Assembly: GCA_905372275.1 (NCBI GenBank) | Contig: CAJPON010000005.1 | Location: forward strand, 1 to 64,000 | DNA length: 64,000 nucleotides | Direction of reading: 5' to 3' | Origin: Candidatus Saccharimonadota bacterium | GTDB taxonomy: Bacteria > Patescibacteriota > Saccharimonadia > Saccharimonadales > Saccharimonadaceae | Part shown: positions 23,138 to 30,347 of the stretch, one piece after another | Layout of the letters: each line of letters opens with the position of its first letter | Numbering within the stretch: the first letter of the stretch is position 1 | Notes under the pieces: generated by a model | What the model was told of the DNA's origin: nothing | The model's input: only the letters and a program-made list of their open reading frames with translations | Database searches by the model: none | Program-made: the position numbers and the translations under genes

Positions 23138-24916
23138 ATGGCAGACGTGCTAAACCAGATAGTAGAGAAAGTCAAAGAAAGTAATAATATTCTCGTTACG
23201 GTTAGCGCCAATCCGTCGGTTGACGAATTGAGCGCTGCTTTGGGTATCACGCTGCTAATCAATAAGTTAAATAAGCATGCGACGGCAGTATTTAGCGGGG
23301 CAGTGCCGCCAGCGATTAAATTTCTGCAGCCCGAGAAAACCTTTGAAAGTACGGTTGATAGTTTGCGCGACTTTATCATTGCACTGGATAAGGAAAAAGC
23401 CGATCACTTACGTTACAAAATCGTCGATGATATGGTCAAGATTTTTATTACGCCATATCGGACGACGATTAATCAGAAGGATTTGGATTTTAGTCAGGGC
23501 GACTATAATGTCGAGATGGTGTTGGCTATTGGCGTCAAAGATGAAGCTGATTTGGATCATGCGCTCGAGAGTCATGGACGAATTTTGCACGACGCGGTGG
23601 TGGCTAGCGTGTCGCTTGGCGAATCGACTCAGCTCGGCAGCCTAGAGTGGAGTAATCCCCGAGCTAGTAGCTATAGCGAGGTTCTATGCCGGTTAGCCAA
23701 TGAATTAAGAGGCGAGAGCCGGCTGATTGACGAGCAGATCGCTACGGCGTTTTTGACTGGTATTGTGGCAGCAACCGATCGTTTCAGCAATGCGCATACT
23801 AGCTCGGCGGCGATGACCGTGGCTGCTCAATTGATGGCAGATGGTGCTAACCAGCAGCTGATTGCCACTAAGCTCAAAGAATCGCACGATAAGCCGATTC
23901 CAGTGCCTGAAGCAAAAAGTAAGGACGAAGAAAAATCCGTCAAAAAGGATGAGTCTAAAAATTCTGGCGACATTGGCGCATTGTCGATTTCACACGAGCC
24001 AGTCGGTGATGTTGACGACGTCAAGAATGCAATTGATAGGCGCCATTCCGACGAAGCTCTGAGGGCTGCCAATGAAGAATTAGAGAAGCGAAGTAGTCGA
24101 GATGCCGCCGCTGCCGCCGAAAAGAAATTAGCCGAACAGTTAGCATCAATTCCTGCTGTTGAGCCTGAAGCTGATAGGCGAGATATGCCGTCGGTCGCCG
24201 ATTTGCAGCGCGATATTGCTGCCAGCTCAGCAGAAGTAGATGAAGCGGCCAAAGAAGATCTAGCTTTGCCGCCAGTTGCTCCATTTGCGCCAGGGCCAGG
24301 TCTAGCGATGCCAGTTAGCCCGGGCGAACCGTCGATTGGTGGTACTTTTAACGCGACAACCGAACAGGCTGCCGAGGAAGCTAGAAAAGCTGAAAAAGAT
24401 ATGCATAATCGCGTCATTTTAAGCCACGATCGCGGCGCGGTGGCGTCGCAGCCGCCGTCAATGCAATCGCCATTTAATGCCGTAGCTGATAAGACCGAGG
24501 TAGAACCGACAGTTCGCGATGTCTTATCAGAAGCTGCGCCAGTTGACGCGGCGCCCGAGGCAGTTTCTTCGAAAGGGGTAACGGTACAGCCGAGTATACC
24601 AGCAATGCCAGCGCCTAGCGTAGAAGTTGCGCCAGCCGCAAATCCTGCTAGTTCAGATCAAGACCAAGCGCGGTCTGCCGTTGATGCAGCTCTGTCGGCA
24701 GCATCAGCTGCGCCATCGTCTGGCGCGGTTGACGATTTGCCGCCACTACCGCCATTACCGCCGTTGCCAGATTTTTCATCCTTGCCGCCAGTACCAGCTA
24801 ATGGCGGGGTCGGAGCTGACACTTTAGAATCTACTCTACCGCCGCCGCCAGCTCCAGCAGTTTCGGCACCAACATCAAATGATCCAGCTCAGTTCAAGAT
24901 TCCAGGGCAAGCTTAA
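23138..24916 (+). CDS. Degenerate DHH-type protein with a long disordered C-terminus
   Basis: The first 250 residues resemble a DHH-family phosphoesterase (NrnA type): NILVTVSANPSVDELSAALG corresponds to the first motif, and EQIATAFLTGIVAATDRFSN to a later one. The metal-binding residues of the usual H-x3-D-x-D motif are not kept and no DHH triad is visible, so catalysis is doubtful; a binding or scaffold role is possible. Residues 260-592 are low complexity, rich in Ala, Pro, Ser, Glu and Asp, with runs such as LPPLPPLPPLP. This gene is 592 aa, far longer than NrnA. Confidence 0.65.
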   Translation: MADVLNQIVEKVKESNNILVTVSANPSVDELSAALGITLLINKLNKHATAVFSGAVPPAIKFLQPEKTFESTVDSLRDFIIALDKEKADHLRYKIVDDMVKIFITPYRTTINQKDLDFSQGDYNVEMVLAIGVKDEADLDHALESHGRILHDAVVASVSLGESTQLGSLEWSNPRASSYSEVLCRLANELRGESRLIDEQIATAFLTGIVAATDRFSNAHTSSAAMTVAAQLMADGANQQLIATKLKESHDKPIPVPEAKSKDEEKSVKKDESKNSGDIGALSISHEPVGDVDDVKNAIDRRHSDEALRAANEELEKRSSRDAAAAAEKKLAEQLASIPAVEPEADRRDMPSVADLQRDIAASSAEVDEAAKEDLALPPVAPFAPGPGLAMPVSPGEPSIGGTFNATTEQAAEEARKAEKDMHNRVILSHDRGAVASQPPSMQSPFNAVADKTEVEPTVRDVLSEAAPVDAAPEAVSSKGVTVQPSIPAMPAPSVEVAPAANPASSDQDQARSAVDAALSAASAAPSSGAVDDLPPLPPLPPLPDFSSLPPVPANGGVGADTLESTLPPPPAPAVSAPTSNDPAQFKIPGQA

Positions 24917-24981
24917 GTTTGCGGATAGACTTCAGATTGACCCTGAAAAGATTTTAGAATCAATGCTACGGGGTATGCTGA

Positions 24982-24987
24982 TATACT
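24982..24987 (+). promoter_or_regulatory. -10 box of truB (leaderless type)
   Basis: TATACT, 6 nt before the ATG. Confidence 0.6.
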
Positions 24988-24993
24988 TGAAGT

Positions 24994-25692
24994 ATGAATG
25001 ACAGGGTTATATTGATTGATAAGCCGCCAGGCATGACTAGCTTCGGGGTGGTGGCGCGAGTTCGCCGCGTGCTTAGCCATCGGGCTGGTAAAAAAGTCAA
25101 AGTCGGTCATTGCGGGACGCTTGATCCTTTTGCGACGGGCCTGCTGATTTTGGTTACGGGCAAGGAATGCCGCAACGCGATGCGTTATACCAAGCTTGAT
25201 AAGGTTTATGAAGCGACGTTCCGGTTGGGGCAGACTAGTACAACTGGCGACCCGGAAGGCGAAATTATGCCGTACGTTGCAAGCGACGAACTACAAGGAG
25301 CTGAATCTTTGCCTTTACTCAAACAACCGGATGCAGCAGCAGTTAAGTATGTTCTAGCGCAATTCGTTGGCGATATCAAACAGCGTCCGCCAGCGTTCAG
25401 TGCTATCAAAATTAACGGACAGCGGGCTTACAAATTAGCCCGCAGTGGTAAAAAAGTTGATATTCCAGAACGCGCGGTGACGATTTATGCACTGGAATTG
25501 CTTGATTACGCTTATCCGCTGCTCAAAGTTCGAGCCCATGTCTCTAGCGGTACCTATATTCGTAGTTTGGCAGTTGACATCGGTGAGGCGCTAAACACGG
25601 GCGCTTACTGTCAAGAATTGCGTCGTACGCAGATTGCCGATTGGCAAGTTAGCCAAGCGCAAAAGCTAGCTGATTTTGGCATTGAATCATAA
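24994..25692 (+). CDS. truB: tRNA pseudouridine-55 synthase
   Basis: Converts U55 of the T-loop of tRNAs to pseudouridine. It opens with VILIDKPPGMTSFGVV, then VGHCGTLDPFATGLLIL, which carries the catalytic Asp in GTLDPxATG. KVYEATFRLGQTSTTGDPEG and RPPAFSAIKINGQRAYKLAR are family landmarks, as is VSSGTYIRSLAVDIGEAL. At 232 aa it is shorter than the roughly 300 aa of many TruB proteins because the C-terminal PUA extension is missing. It is commonly found beside rpsO, as it is here. Confidence 0.94.
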   Translation: MNDRVILIDKPPGMTSFGVVARVRRVLSHRAGKKVKVGHCGTLDPFATGLLILVTGKECRNAMRYTKLDKVYEATFRLGQTSTTGDPEGEIMPYVASDELQGAESLPLLKQPDAAAVKYVLAQFVGDIKQRPPAFSAIKINGQRAYKLARSGKKVDIPERAVTIYALELLDYAYPLLKVRAHVSSGTYIRSLAVDIGEALNTGAYCQELRRTQIADWQVSQAQKLADFGIES

Positions 25693-25701
25693 GAAGCATA
25701 G

Positions 25702-25833
25702 AAATTTGCTTATTTAGATACCAAACTTATTAAGGGCTGGATAGACCAGTCTCGTCAGATGACGATTGACGATATTGAGAAAATCTATAGGGTGATAGAT
25801 ATGATAAGGAGTTCGCACAACTTGACTAATTAG
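25702..25833 (+). other. Possible gene remnant or small ORF before rpsO
   Basis: Between truB and rpsO a frame stays open for 43 codons after a stop. It reads like protein (KLIKGWIDQSRQ, then MTIDDIEKIYRVIDMIRSS), ending at TAG 25831-25833. The only ATG (25765) would give 24 residues and has no good ribosome-binding site. It may be the tail of a decayed gene. Its end overlaps the -35 box of rpsO. Confidence 0.3.
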
Positions 25834-25850
25834 CGTATCTCTGCTAAAGT
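25822..25850 (+). promoter_or_regulatory. Promoter of rpsO
   Basis: TTGACT (25822-25827), a 17-nt spacer, TAAAGT (25845-25850), 8 nt before the ATG. Leaderless or nearly so. Confidence 0.6.
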
Positions 25851-25858
25851 TATTAGCT

Positions 25859-26125
25859 ATGATATCAAAGGATAACAAAGCGAAAGCTATTGCTTTGACT
25901 CAGGTCAACGAGAACGATGTCGGCAGCCCGCAAGCGCAGATTTCGATCTTGACGGCTCGTATCAAAGAGGTGACTGAACATCTCAAGTCCAATAAGCACG
26001 ACCGTATGGCGCGCCGCGGACTGATTCAGATGGTAGGTAAGCGCAAGCGCCTGCTGAAATACCTTGAGAAGACGAACTTTGAGGCCTACAAGGCAACGCT
26101 AGAGAAGCTCGGTCTGCGCAAATAA
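25859..26125 (+). CDS. rpsO: Small ribosomal subunit protein uS15
   Basis: A primary 16S rRNA-binding protein of 88 aa, the standard size. Family residues are VGSPQAQISILTARI, EHLKSNKHDRMARRGL and MVGKRKRLLKYL. In E. coli rpsO mRNA is repressed by its own protein through a leader pseudoknot; here the promoter leaves almost no leader, so that control cannot operate in the same way. An intrinsic terminator follows. Confidence 0.95.
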   Translation: MISKDNKAKAIALTQVNENDVGSPQAQISILTARIKEVTEHLKSNKHDRMARRGLIQMVGKRKRLLKYLEKTNFEAYKATLEKLGLRK

Positions 26126-26139
26126 ACGTGCAGCCTGGG

Positions 26140-26172
26140 CCAAAAACCGTCTCGTATCGAGGCGGTTTTTGG
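26140..26172 (+). terminator. Terminator after rpsO
   Basis: CCAAAAACCG (26140-26149) and CGGTTTTTGG (26163-26172) with an inner CTCG/CGAG pairing form a long stem with T-rich descending arm. Confidence 0.85.
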
Positions 26173-26230
26173 TTTGTAAAGGTAGATCGCAGCTACCGTA
26201 TTGCTAAAATTACTAATCTAAGTAATATTA

Positions 26231-26259
26231 TTGACAAAAAGCATAAGCTATGCTAGTAT
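26231..26259 (+). promoter_or_regulatory. Promoter of the 409-aa gene
   Basis: TTGACA (26231-26236), a 17-nt spacer, TAGTAT (26254-26259). The predicted leader is about 20 nt. Confidence 0.65.
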
Positions 26260-26287
26260 AAAAAGGTAAGTAAACGGCAAAACAAAA

Positions 26288-27517
26288 ATGATCACAAGAG
26301 AACGATTTCCATCTCATGAAGCGCCTGATAACACTCCAGGCAAATCGTTTGATTATGAAAAGTATGGTATTAGTCCAACAGTTGAGTCTAACTCTTTTGA
26401 TAATGATAGTGGCATGCCGCACGAATGGACGCCAGCTGGCCGGGCCGAGAAAGTCAATGATGCTCGCGATGCAGTAGCGATTGCCTTCGGCGATAAGCCG
26501 CCCGCTATGGCGCGCCAAGAGTCTAATACTGGCAGGCAGCTGCTGGTCGGCGAGGCTTATAAAGCCGCTACTGACGGCGGAATAGCGCCGACCAACGAAC
26601 GTGCTTCTACTCGCCGGGTTTTCATGACTGGCGAGAAAATAACTGGTAAGTTGCCGTCGCATGCTAATGCCGAGAGAGGGCCGCAGAGCGTTGGTGAAAT
26701 GCTCGATCGGCGCGCTGATTTGTTAGCAAAAGGCGTTCCAGAGGATTTGGTTGATAGTGTCGTCATGAGCGAGCATAACAAGGACAGAGGCGATAATCTA
26801 GTTCAATACGCTTCGCGGCCGCCAGTTGAGCACGCAGCATATGAGCAGCCAGTGATCCATGAGGAGCCAAATGAGCTGGTATCGCATGAGACCAGTGCTA
26901 GTGCTGTTATGTCTGAGGCAGAAGAGACACCGTTGCCGCCGCGTGTCGAGATTCCGAAAACAGAAACTGATGCCGCCAAGCCGTCTAGCGAACCAGAACC
27001 TAAAGCGCCGAAAGAAAACACGCCGCCAGAAACCGTTAGAAACGAAAGTCCAAAGATAGAGGCTACAGAAACTAAACCTGCCACAAGTAATCGCACCGCC
27101 GAGAAAAATCCGGCAGAAGATAAGACATCGCCAGTAGAGCAGCCAGATGGCAATCAAAAAAATACGGTAAAATCTGAAGCAGACGTATCGAAGTCAGACG
27201 GAAAACAGGCCGCTAGAGAGCAAAGTACGAAACAACCTGACGAGCGCCAAGAAAAAGCCGACAAATGGGCGGGAGACTTCTTGAGAGCTTATAGCGGATT
27301 TCTTGACCAAAATGTTAGGGCAGAGTTAGTCGATAGGCTAAAAGCTAAAGGCGGACTAAATGTTGATGCAAAAACTCTTCAAGCAATGTCTAGATTAGCG
27401 AAAGAAGCTGGCCCGCGGTCGCCGATATGGCAAGTTATGCCAGGTAGCGGCTCAACTATACGGAGGGCTGCCGATGAAGCTCGCAGCAGGTTGCAGAGTA
27501 TAGTTGAAAGTCTGTAG
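26288..27517 (+). CDS. Unrecognised 409-aa protein with a disordered middle
   Basis: No family was recognised. Residues 1-170 may hold a small fold (MPHEWTPAGRAEKVNDARDAV, SVGEMLDRRADLLAKGVPEDLV). Residues about 190-325 are low complexity, rich in Pro, Glu, Lys, Thr and Ser. The last 85 residues are again ordered-looking (KWAGDFLRAYSGFLDQNVRAEL, SRLAKEAGPRSPIWQVMPG). No membrane helix or signal peptide is seen. It has its own promoter and is probably monocistronic. Confidence 0.65.
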   Translation: MITRERFPSHEAPDNTPGKSFDYEKYGISPTVESNSFDNDSGMPHEWTPAGRAEKVNDARDAVAIAFGDKPPAMARQESNTGRQLLVGEAYKAATDGGIAPTNERASTRRVFMTGEKITGKLPSHANAERGPQSVGEMLDRRADLLAKGVPEDLVDSVVMSEHNKDRGDNLVQYASRPPVEHAAYEQPVIHEEPNELVSHETSASAVMSEAEETPLPPRVEIPKTETDAAKPSSEPEPKAPKENTPPETVRNESPKIEATETKPATSNRTAEKNPAEDKTSPVEQPDGNQKNTVKSEADVSKSDGKQAAREQSTKQPDERQEKADKWAGDFLRAYSGFLDQNVRAELVDRLKAKGGLNVDAKTLQAMSRLAKEAGPRSPIWQVMPGSGSTIRRAADEARSRLQSIVESL

Positions 27518-27555
27518 TTAGTGTCGTTTTTGTGTACCAAGTTATCGTAATTGTG

Positions 27556-27561
27556 TATAAT
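27556..27561 (+). promoter_or_regulatory. -10 box of the GNAT gene
   Basis: TATAAT preceded by TGTG, with AAAGGAG (27579-27585) between it and the ATG. Confidence 0.55.
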
Positions 27562-27591
27562 GTAAACACAAGTAAGCGAAAGGAGTGCGCA

Positions 27592-28260
27592 ATGGCGTTT
27601 GGGCCGATGATGAAATTAACAACCGATAGGGGCTTATCGGTTGAACTGGCGCCGTTTGCGCGCGATAATCTAAACGTGTTTGTCGAGGGTTTTGCGCGCG
27701 GTACGGTAACACAGTACTTATCAGCGCACCGAGCGCAGACGATTGAGACCGAGCAAGTCTGGTATGATGAAATGATCAAGAACAAAACTAGCCTAAACTG
27801 GGGTATTTGGGTTATAGATGGCGACAAGCGCCAGCTGATCGGCAATACAGCGCTTACTGAAATAACTAAAGATCACGTTCATTATGCGACAAGCGGTATA
27901 GTTATCACTGATAAGAAATATTGGGGCCAGGGGATTGCTAGTGCTTGCCACCGGGCACGAACCTGGTATGCTTTCGAAAATCTAGGCCTGCACCGAATTA
28001 AGTCGGCGGTTATCCACGGCAACGCGGCGAGTTGGCGGGCGCTTGAGAAGTGCGGCTACGAACTTGTCTATACCGAACGCAATGAAGAGTTCGTGAACGG
28101 CAGATTGCGCCACATGGATTGCCTGGAATGCCTCAACCCGGCAGATTGGGCTTGGCGGCAATGGTGGGGCGATGATCGTCCGCCGCGAAAAAGCTTGGAG
28201 GCGCGCAAACGGGCGCAAGCGGCAGTTGATTGGGCGCGGCAAAACGTGACGCTAGAGTAG
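27592..28260 (+). CDS. GNAT-family N-acetyltransferase (RimJ/RimL-like)
   Basis: Transfers acetyl from acetyl-CoA to an amine. A 222-residue protein with the acetyl-CoA-binding motif YWGQGIASACHRARTWYAF (R/Q-x-x-G-x-A variant) and the RimJ-like continuation LHRIKSAVIHGNAASWRALEKCGYEL. The best-known relatives acetylate ribosomal protein N-termini, but detoxifying or other members share the fold. ATG 27592 is set by AAAGGAG seven bases upstream. The 3' end overlaps the convergent NUDIX gene by 9 bp. Confidence 0.85.
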   Translation: MAFGPMMKLTTDRGLSVELAPFARDNLNVFVEGFARGTVTQYLSAHRAQTIETEQVWYDEMIKNKTSLNWGIWVIDGDKRQLIGNTALTEITKDHVHYATSGIVITDKKYWGQGIASACHRARTWYAFENLGLHRIKSAVIHGNAASWRALEKCGYELVYTERNEEFVNGRLRHMDCLECLNPADWAWRQWWGDDRPPRKSLEARKRAQAAVDWARQNVTLE

Positions 28261-28749
28261 TTGTTGGTGCTGTTCGTCGAAATTATCGACGACGAGAACC
28301 GGTTGGTCGCCGTTGATATATCGCGCGATATCCGTGCTTTGCAGAAACTCTGGGTAAAGAACATGCCGCGACGGGTCGATATACTCGCAAAGCGCTAATT
28401 CTTGGGCGCCATGCGTTGTTTGGCTAATGTCAATATCAGTAAAGTCATCAGGATTATCGACCGCGAAAAAGAACTCTAATTCCTCTTCGTAGCCAGCCCG
28501 CGATGATGGGAATTGCTGGATGAATAGCAATTTGCCAGGTTTGGCAGTTATGCCAGTTTCTTCGCGTAATTCGCGGATTAGACACTCAGCCAGCGACTCG
28601 CACGGGTCGAGACCGCCGCCTGGTACGGCGTAATAAGGGGCCGCTTGGTCGCCGCGGCGATGTTTGACGGCGAGTATCTTTCCTTCGCGATAAATAATAG
28701 CGCGCACATTAATACGTCGCCCAGTATATAGACTTTCGGTTTGTGGCAT
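28252..28749 (-). CDS. NUDIX hydrolase
   Basis: Hydrolyses a nucleoside diphosphate linked to another moiety. The 165-residue protein carries the Nudix box GGGLDPCESLAECLIRELRE followed by ETGI, near residues 47-69, with all catalytic glutamates. The opening RRINVRAIIYREGKILAVKH is the usual first strand pair. The substrate is not predictable; housecleaning of damaged nucleotides is typical. It is convergent with the GNAT gene. The region upstream (28750-28825) shows no strong promoter. Confidence 0.9.
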   Translation of the reverse strand: MPQTESLYTGRRINVRAIIYREGKILAVKHRRGDQAAPYYAVPGGGLDPCESLAECLIRELREETGITAKPGKLLFIQQFPSSRAGYEEELEFFFAVDNPDDFTDIDISQTTHGAQELALCEYIDPSRHVLYPEFLQSTDIARYINGDQPVLVVDNFDEQHQQLL

Positions 28750-28825
28750 TAGGCCTCCTTGTTGATTAAGTTTGAATAGCTTGCGATTAGCTTAATTTAG
28801 CAGGGGCTAGCATTAAGATATAATA

Positions 28826-29233
28826 TCAAGGATATTCTTTGGTTGCCAGGAAAAAGTGTCCGGAGCTAATCTTATTATCGCCGCTTAACTTGATAACGAC
28901 GGTTAGATCTTGTTTATTGCCGCCATTCGAACCTAGAGGATCGGAATGATTGGTCACACCTCTAGCCTCGATCTGAGGCGAGTCATCCCCGAACAATCCA
29001 TCTGCCTCTACTCGGTAGATCCCATTAAATGAAGCTTCAACTTGAGTAGCAGCGTCTCTAACTGATATTTCCCCTATACCAGCAGACACTCTCGCTGCCA
29101 GTTTAACATTTTCTCCGTTCTGGATTGAGTTGGTAATGTCTTCATACGCCTTTTTTGGATTAACCAGATCGTATTGAGTAAGCCATGAGTCTGCTGAGCC
29201 GCCTCTTTCTATGGAGCCGGTTTCGCTAGACAT
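28826..29233 (-). CDS. Small partner protein of the PD-(D/E)XK gene
   Basis: A 135-residue soluble protein of no recognised family. It has a polar start (SSETGSIERGGSADSW), a central stretch KLAARVSAGIGEISVRDAATQVE, and a C-terminal strand-rich end (DLTVVIKLSGDN, GHFFLATKEYP). Its start overlaps the end of the nuclease-like gene by 8 bp, so the two are made together. The pairing suggests a cofactor, inhibitor or immunity role, but nothing in the sequence proves it. Confidence 0.65.
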   Translation of the reverse strand: MSSETGSIERGGSADSWLTQYDLVNPKKAYEDITNSIQNGENVKLAARVSAGIGEISVRDAATQVEASFNGIYRVEADGLFGDDSPQIEARGVTNHSDPLGSNGGNKQDLTVVIKLSGDNKISSGHFFLATKEYP

Positions 29234-30140
29234 GAGTTAATTTCTTCCCTGTGCGTGTTGGATTGCTATTTCGTTCATGCATATCTGCTATCTGCTCGTT
29301 TAATTCATCCTTAATTCTATCATATTCATCTTTATCTACAACACCAGAATCGGATAGGTTTTTAAGCATTTCCTTTGAAGGTCCCAGCATTTGCCCGTAT
29401 GGATCGGCAGGCAAAACCGTATGAATACTTTCGAGGGTTTCGGGCGAAAATGGACAGATAGCTATAGTACCGTCATTATAATACTTAGCGTTTCGATCAT
29501 TGGTTTTGTTCGCTTTAAATCTTGAAGATTTAATATCTATCGCTGTCTGCTTTCCTTGGCTGTCAGTTATAAGATAATCAATACCTTTCTTGTCTTGTTC
29601 GGTAGTCGCACGGATCACTTCAAAGCCCATGTTTTCGAGAGCTAGCTCAGCTAGTAATTCTGTACGTACACCTTTTATGCTTGTTTCCATTTTTTTGCGG
29701 TAGTGGGGTTTGTCGGCTATAGGGATAAAATTATTTAGAATCTGCATTATATCAGCTGGCGTGATAGTAGTGCCCCAGCGGTTAAAAATTTCGCGCAGCG
29801 AGTCGTTGAATGAAGAATGCACACTAACAATTTTTTCGTGATCTTTAGGAGAAAGTCTCCTATTTGAGTCTCTAGCTGTTTTTTCGGCAGTTACGGCAGC
29901 AATCCAGTCGCGATAGGTGCCGTAGAGAATGTAGAACTCTTTTTGCTGGTTAGTTTCAGCAGTTGGGTGTTCAATCTGATTCATCACGCGTAGTAGATTG
30001 TGCGCAGCTTGGCCGATACCGCGCCGCGGGCGTTCTGGATCAATCGTATGCGCTTCTCGCCGTAATTCTTTCGCGGTCTCTTGGCTTTTTTGCCAGAACT
30101 CTTGGCGGCGTCTTAGCTGAACTACAGGAAGCGTGCTCAT
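29226..30140 (-). CDS. PD-(D/E)XK nuclease-like protein
   Basis: A 304-residue protein. Residues about 165-215 carry a restriction-endonuclease-like core: GVRTELLAELALENMGFEV, then KKGIDYLITDSQGKQTAIDIKSSRF, giving the E...D-x(n)-D-x-K pattern of PD-(D/E)XK nucleases. The N-terminal half is helical and basic (RRRQEFWQKSQETAKELRREA). The C-terminal part is charged and helical. The target, DNA or RNA, is unknown. The ATG is preceded by TATAAT at exactly 6 nt. It forms an overlapping two-gene unit with the 135-aa protein downstream. Confidence 0.7.
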   Translation of the reverse strand: MSTLPVVQLRRRQEFWQKSQETAKELRREAHTIDPERPRRGIGQAAHNLLRVMNQIEHPTAETNQQKEFYILYGTYRDWIAAVTAEKTARDSNRRLSPKDHEKIVSVHSSFNDSLREIFNRWGTTITPADIMQILNNFIPIADKPHYRKKMETSIKGVRTELLAELALENMGFEVIRATTEQDKKGIDYLITDSQGKQTAIDIKSSRFKANKTNDRNAKYYNDGTIAICPFSPETLESIHTVLPADPYGQMLGPSKEMLKNLSDSGVVDKDEYDRIKDELNEQIADMHERNSNPTRTGKKLTHV

Positions 30141-30146
30141 TCTTTT

Positions 30147-30152
30147 ATTATA
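30147..30152 (-). promoter_or_regulatory. -10 box of the nuclease-like operon (leaderless type)
   Basis: TATAAT on the minus strand with TGC before it (extended -10), 6 nt from the ATG. Confidence 0.6.
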
Positions 30153-30216
30153 GCATAAAAATGATAAAAAAGCAATAGCATGACGTGATATAGATGAAAT
30201 AACCTTTGTTGTCTGC

Positions 30217-30222
30217 TATAAT
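30217..30222 (+). promoter_or_regulatory. -10 box of pnp
   Basis: TGCTATAAT is an extended -10. The predicted start near 30229 gives a leader of about 118 nt. Confidence 0.6.
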
Positions 30223-30228
30223 AAAGTA

Positions 30229-30347
30229 GTTATTGTTAACGCGGAAGTGATAGAGACGAGAATTTGCGGCGCGCGGCTTTGAATCGCCAAGCCTAGCCAA
30301 GACGATTTTTCATCCCTGTTACTTGCCGCGAAGAAAGGAGCTCTTTT
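30229..30347 (+). promoter_or_regulatory. Long 5' leader of pnp
   Basis: An unusually long GC-rich leader for this genome, with self-complementary stretches (GCGGCGCGCGGC, later CTTGCCGCG) and ending in AAAGGAG before the ATG. In E. coli the pnp leader is cut and the mRNA is autoregulated by PNPase; a similar arrangement is possible here. Confidence 0.4.

Noticed and set aside
24721..24900. DNA repeat at the Pro-rich end of the DHH-like gene
   Set aside because: The repeats are codon-level low complexity (Leu-Pro-Pro runs), not a separate repeat element.
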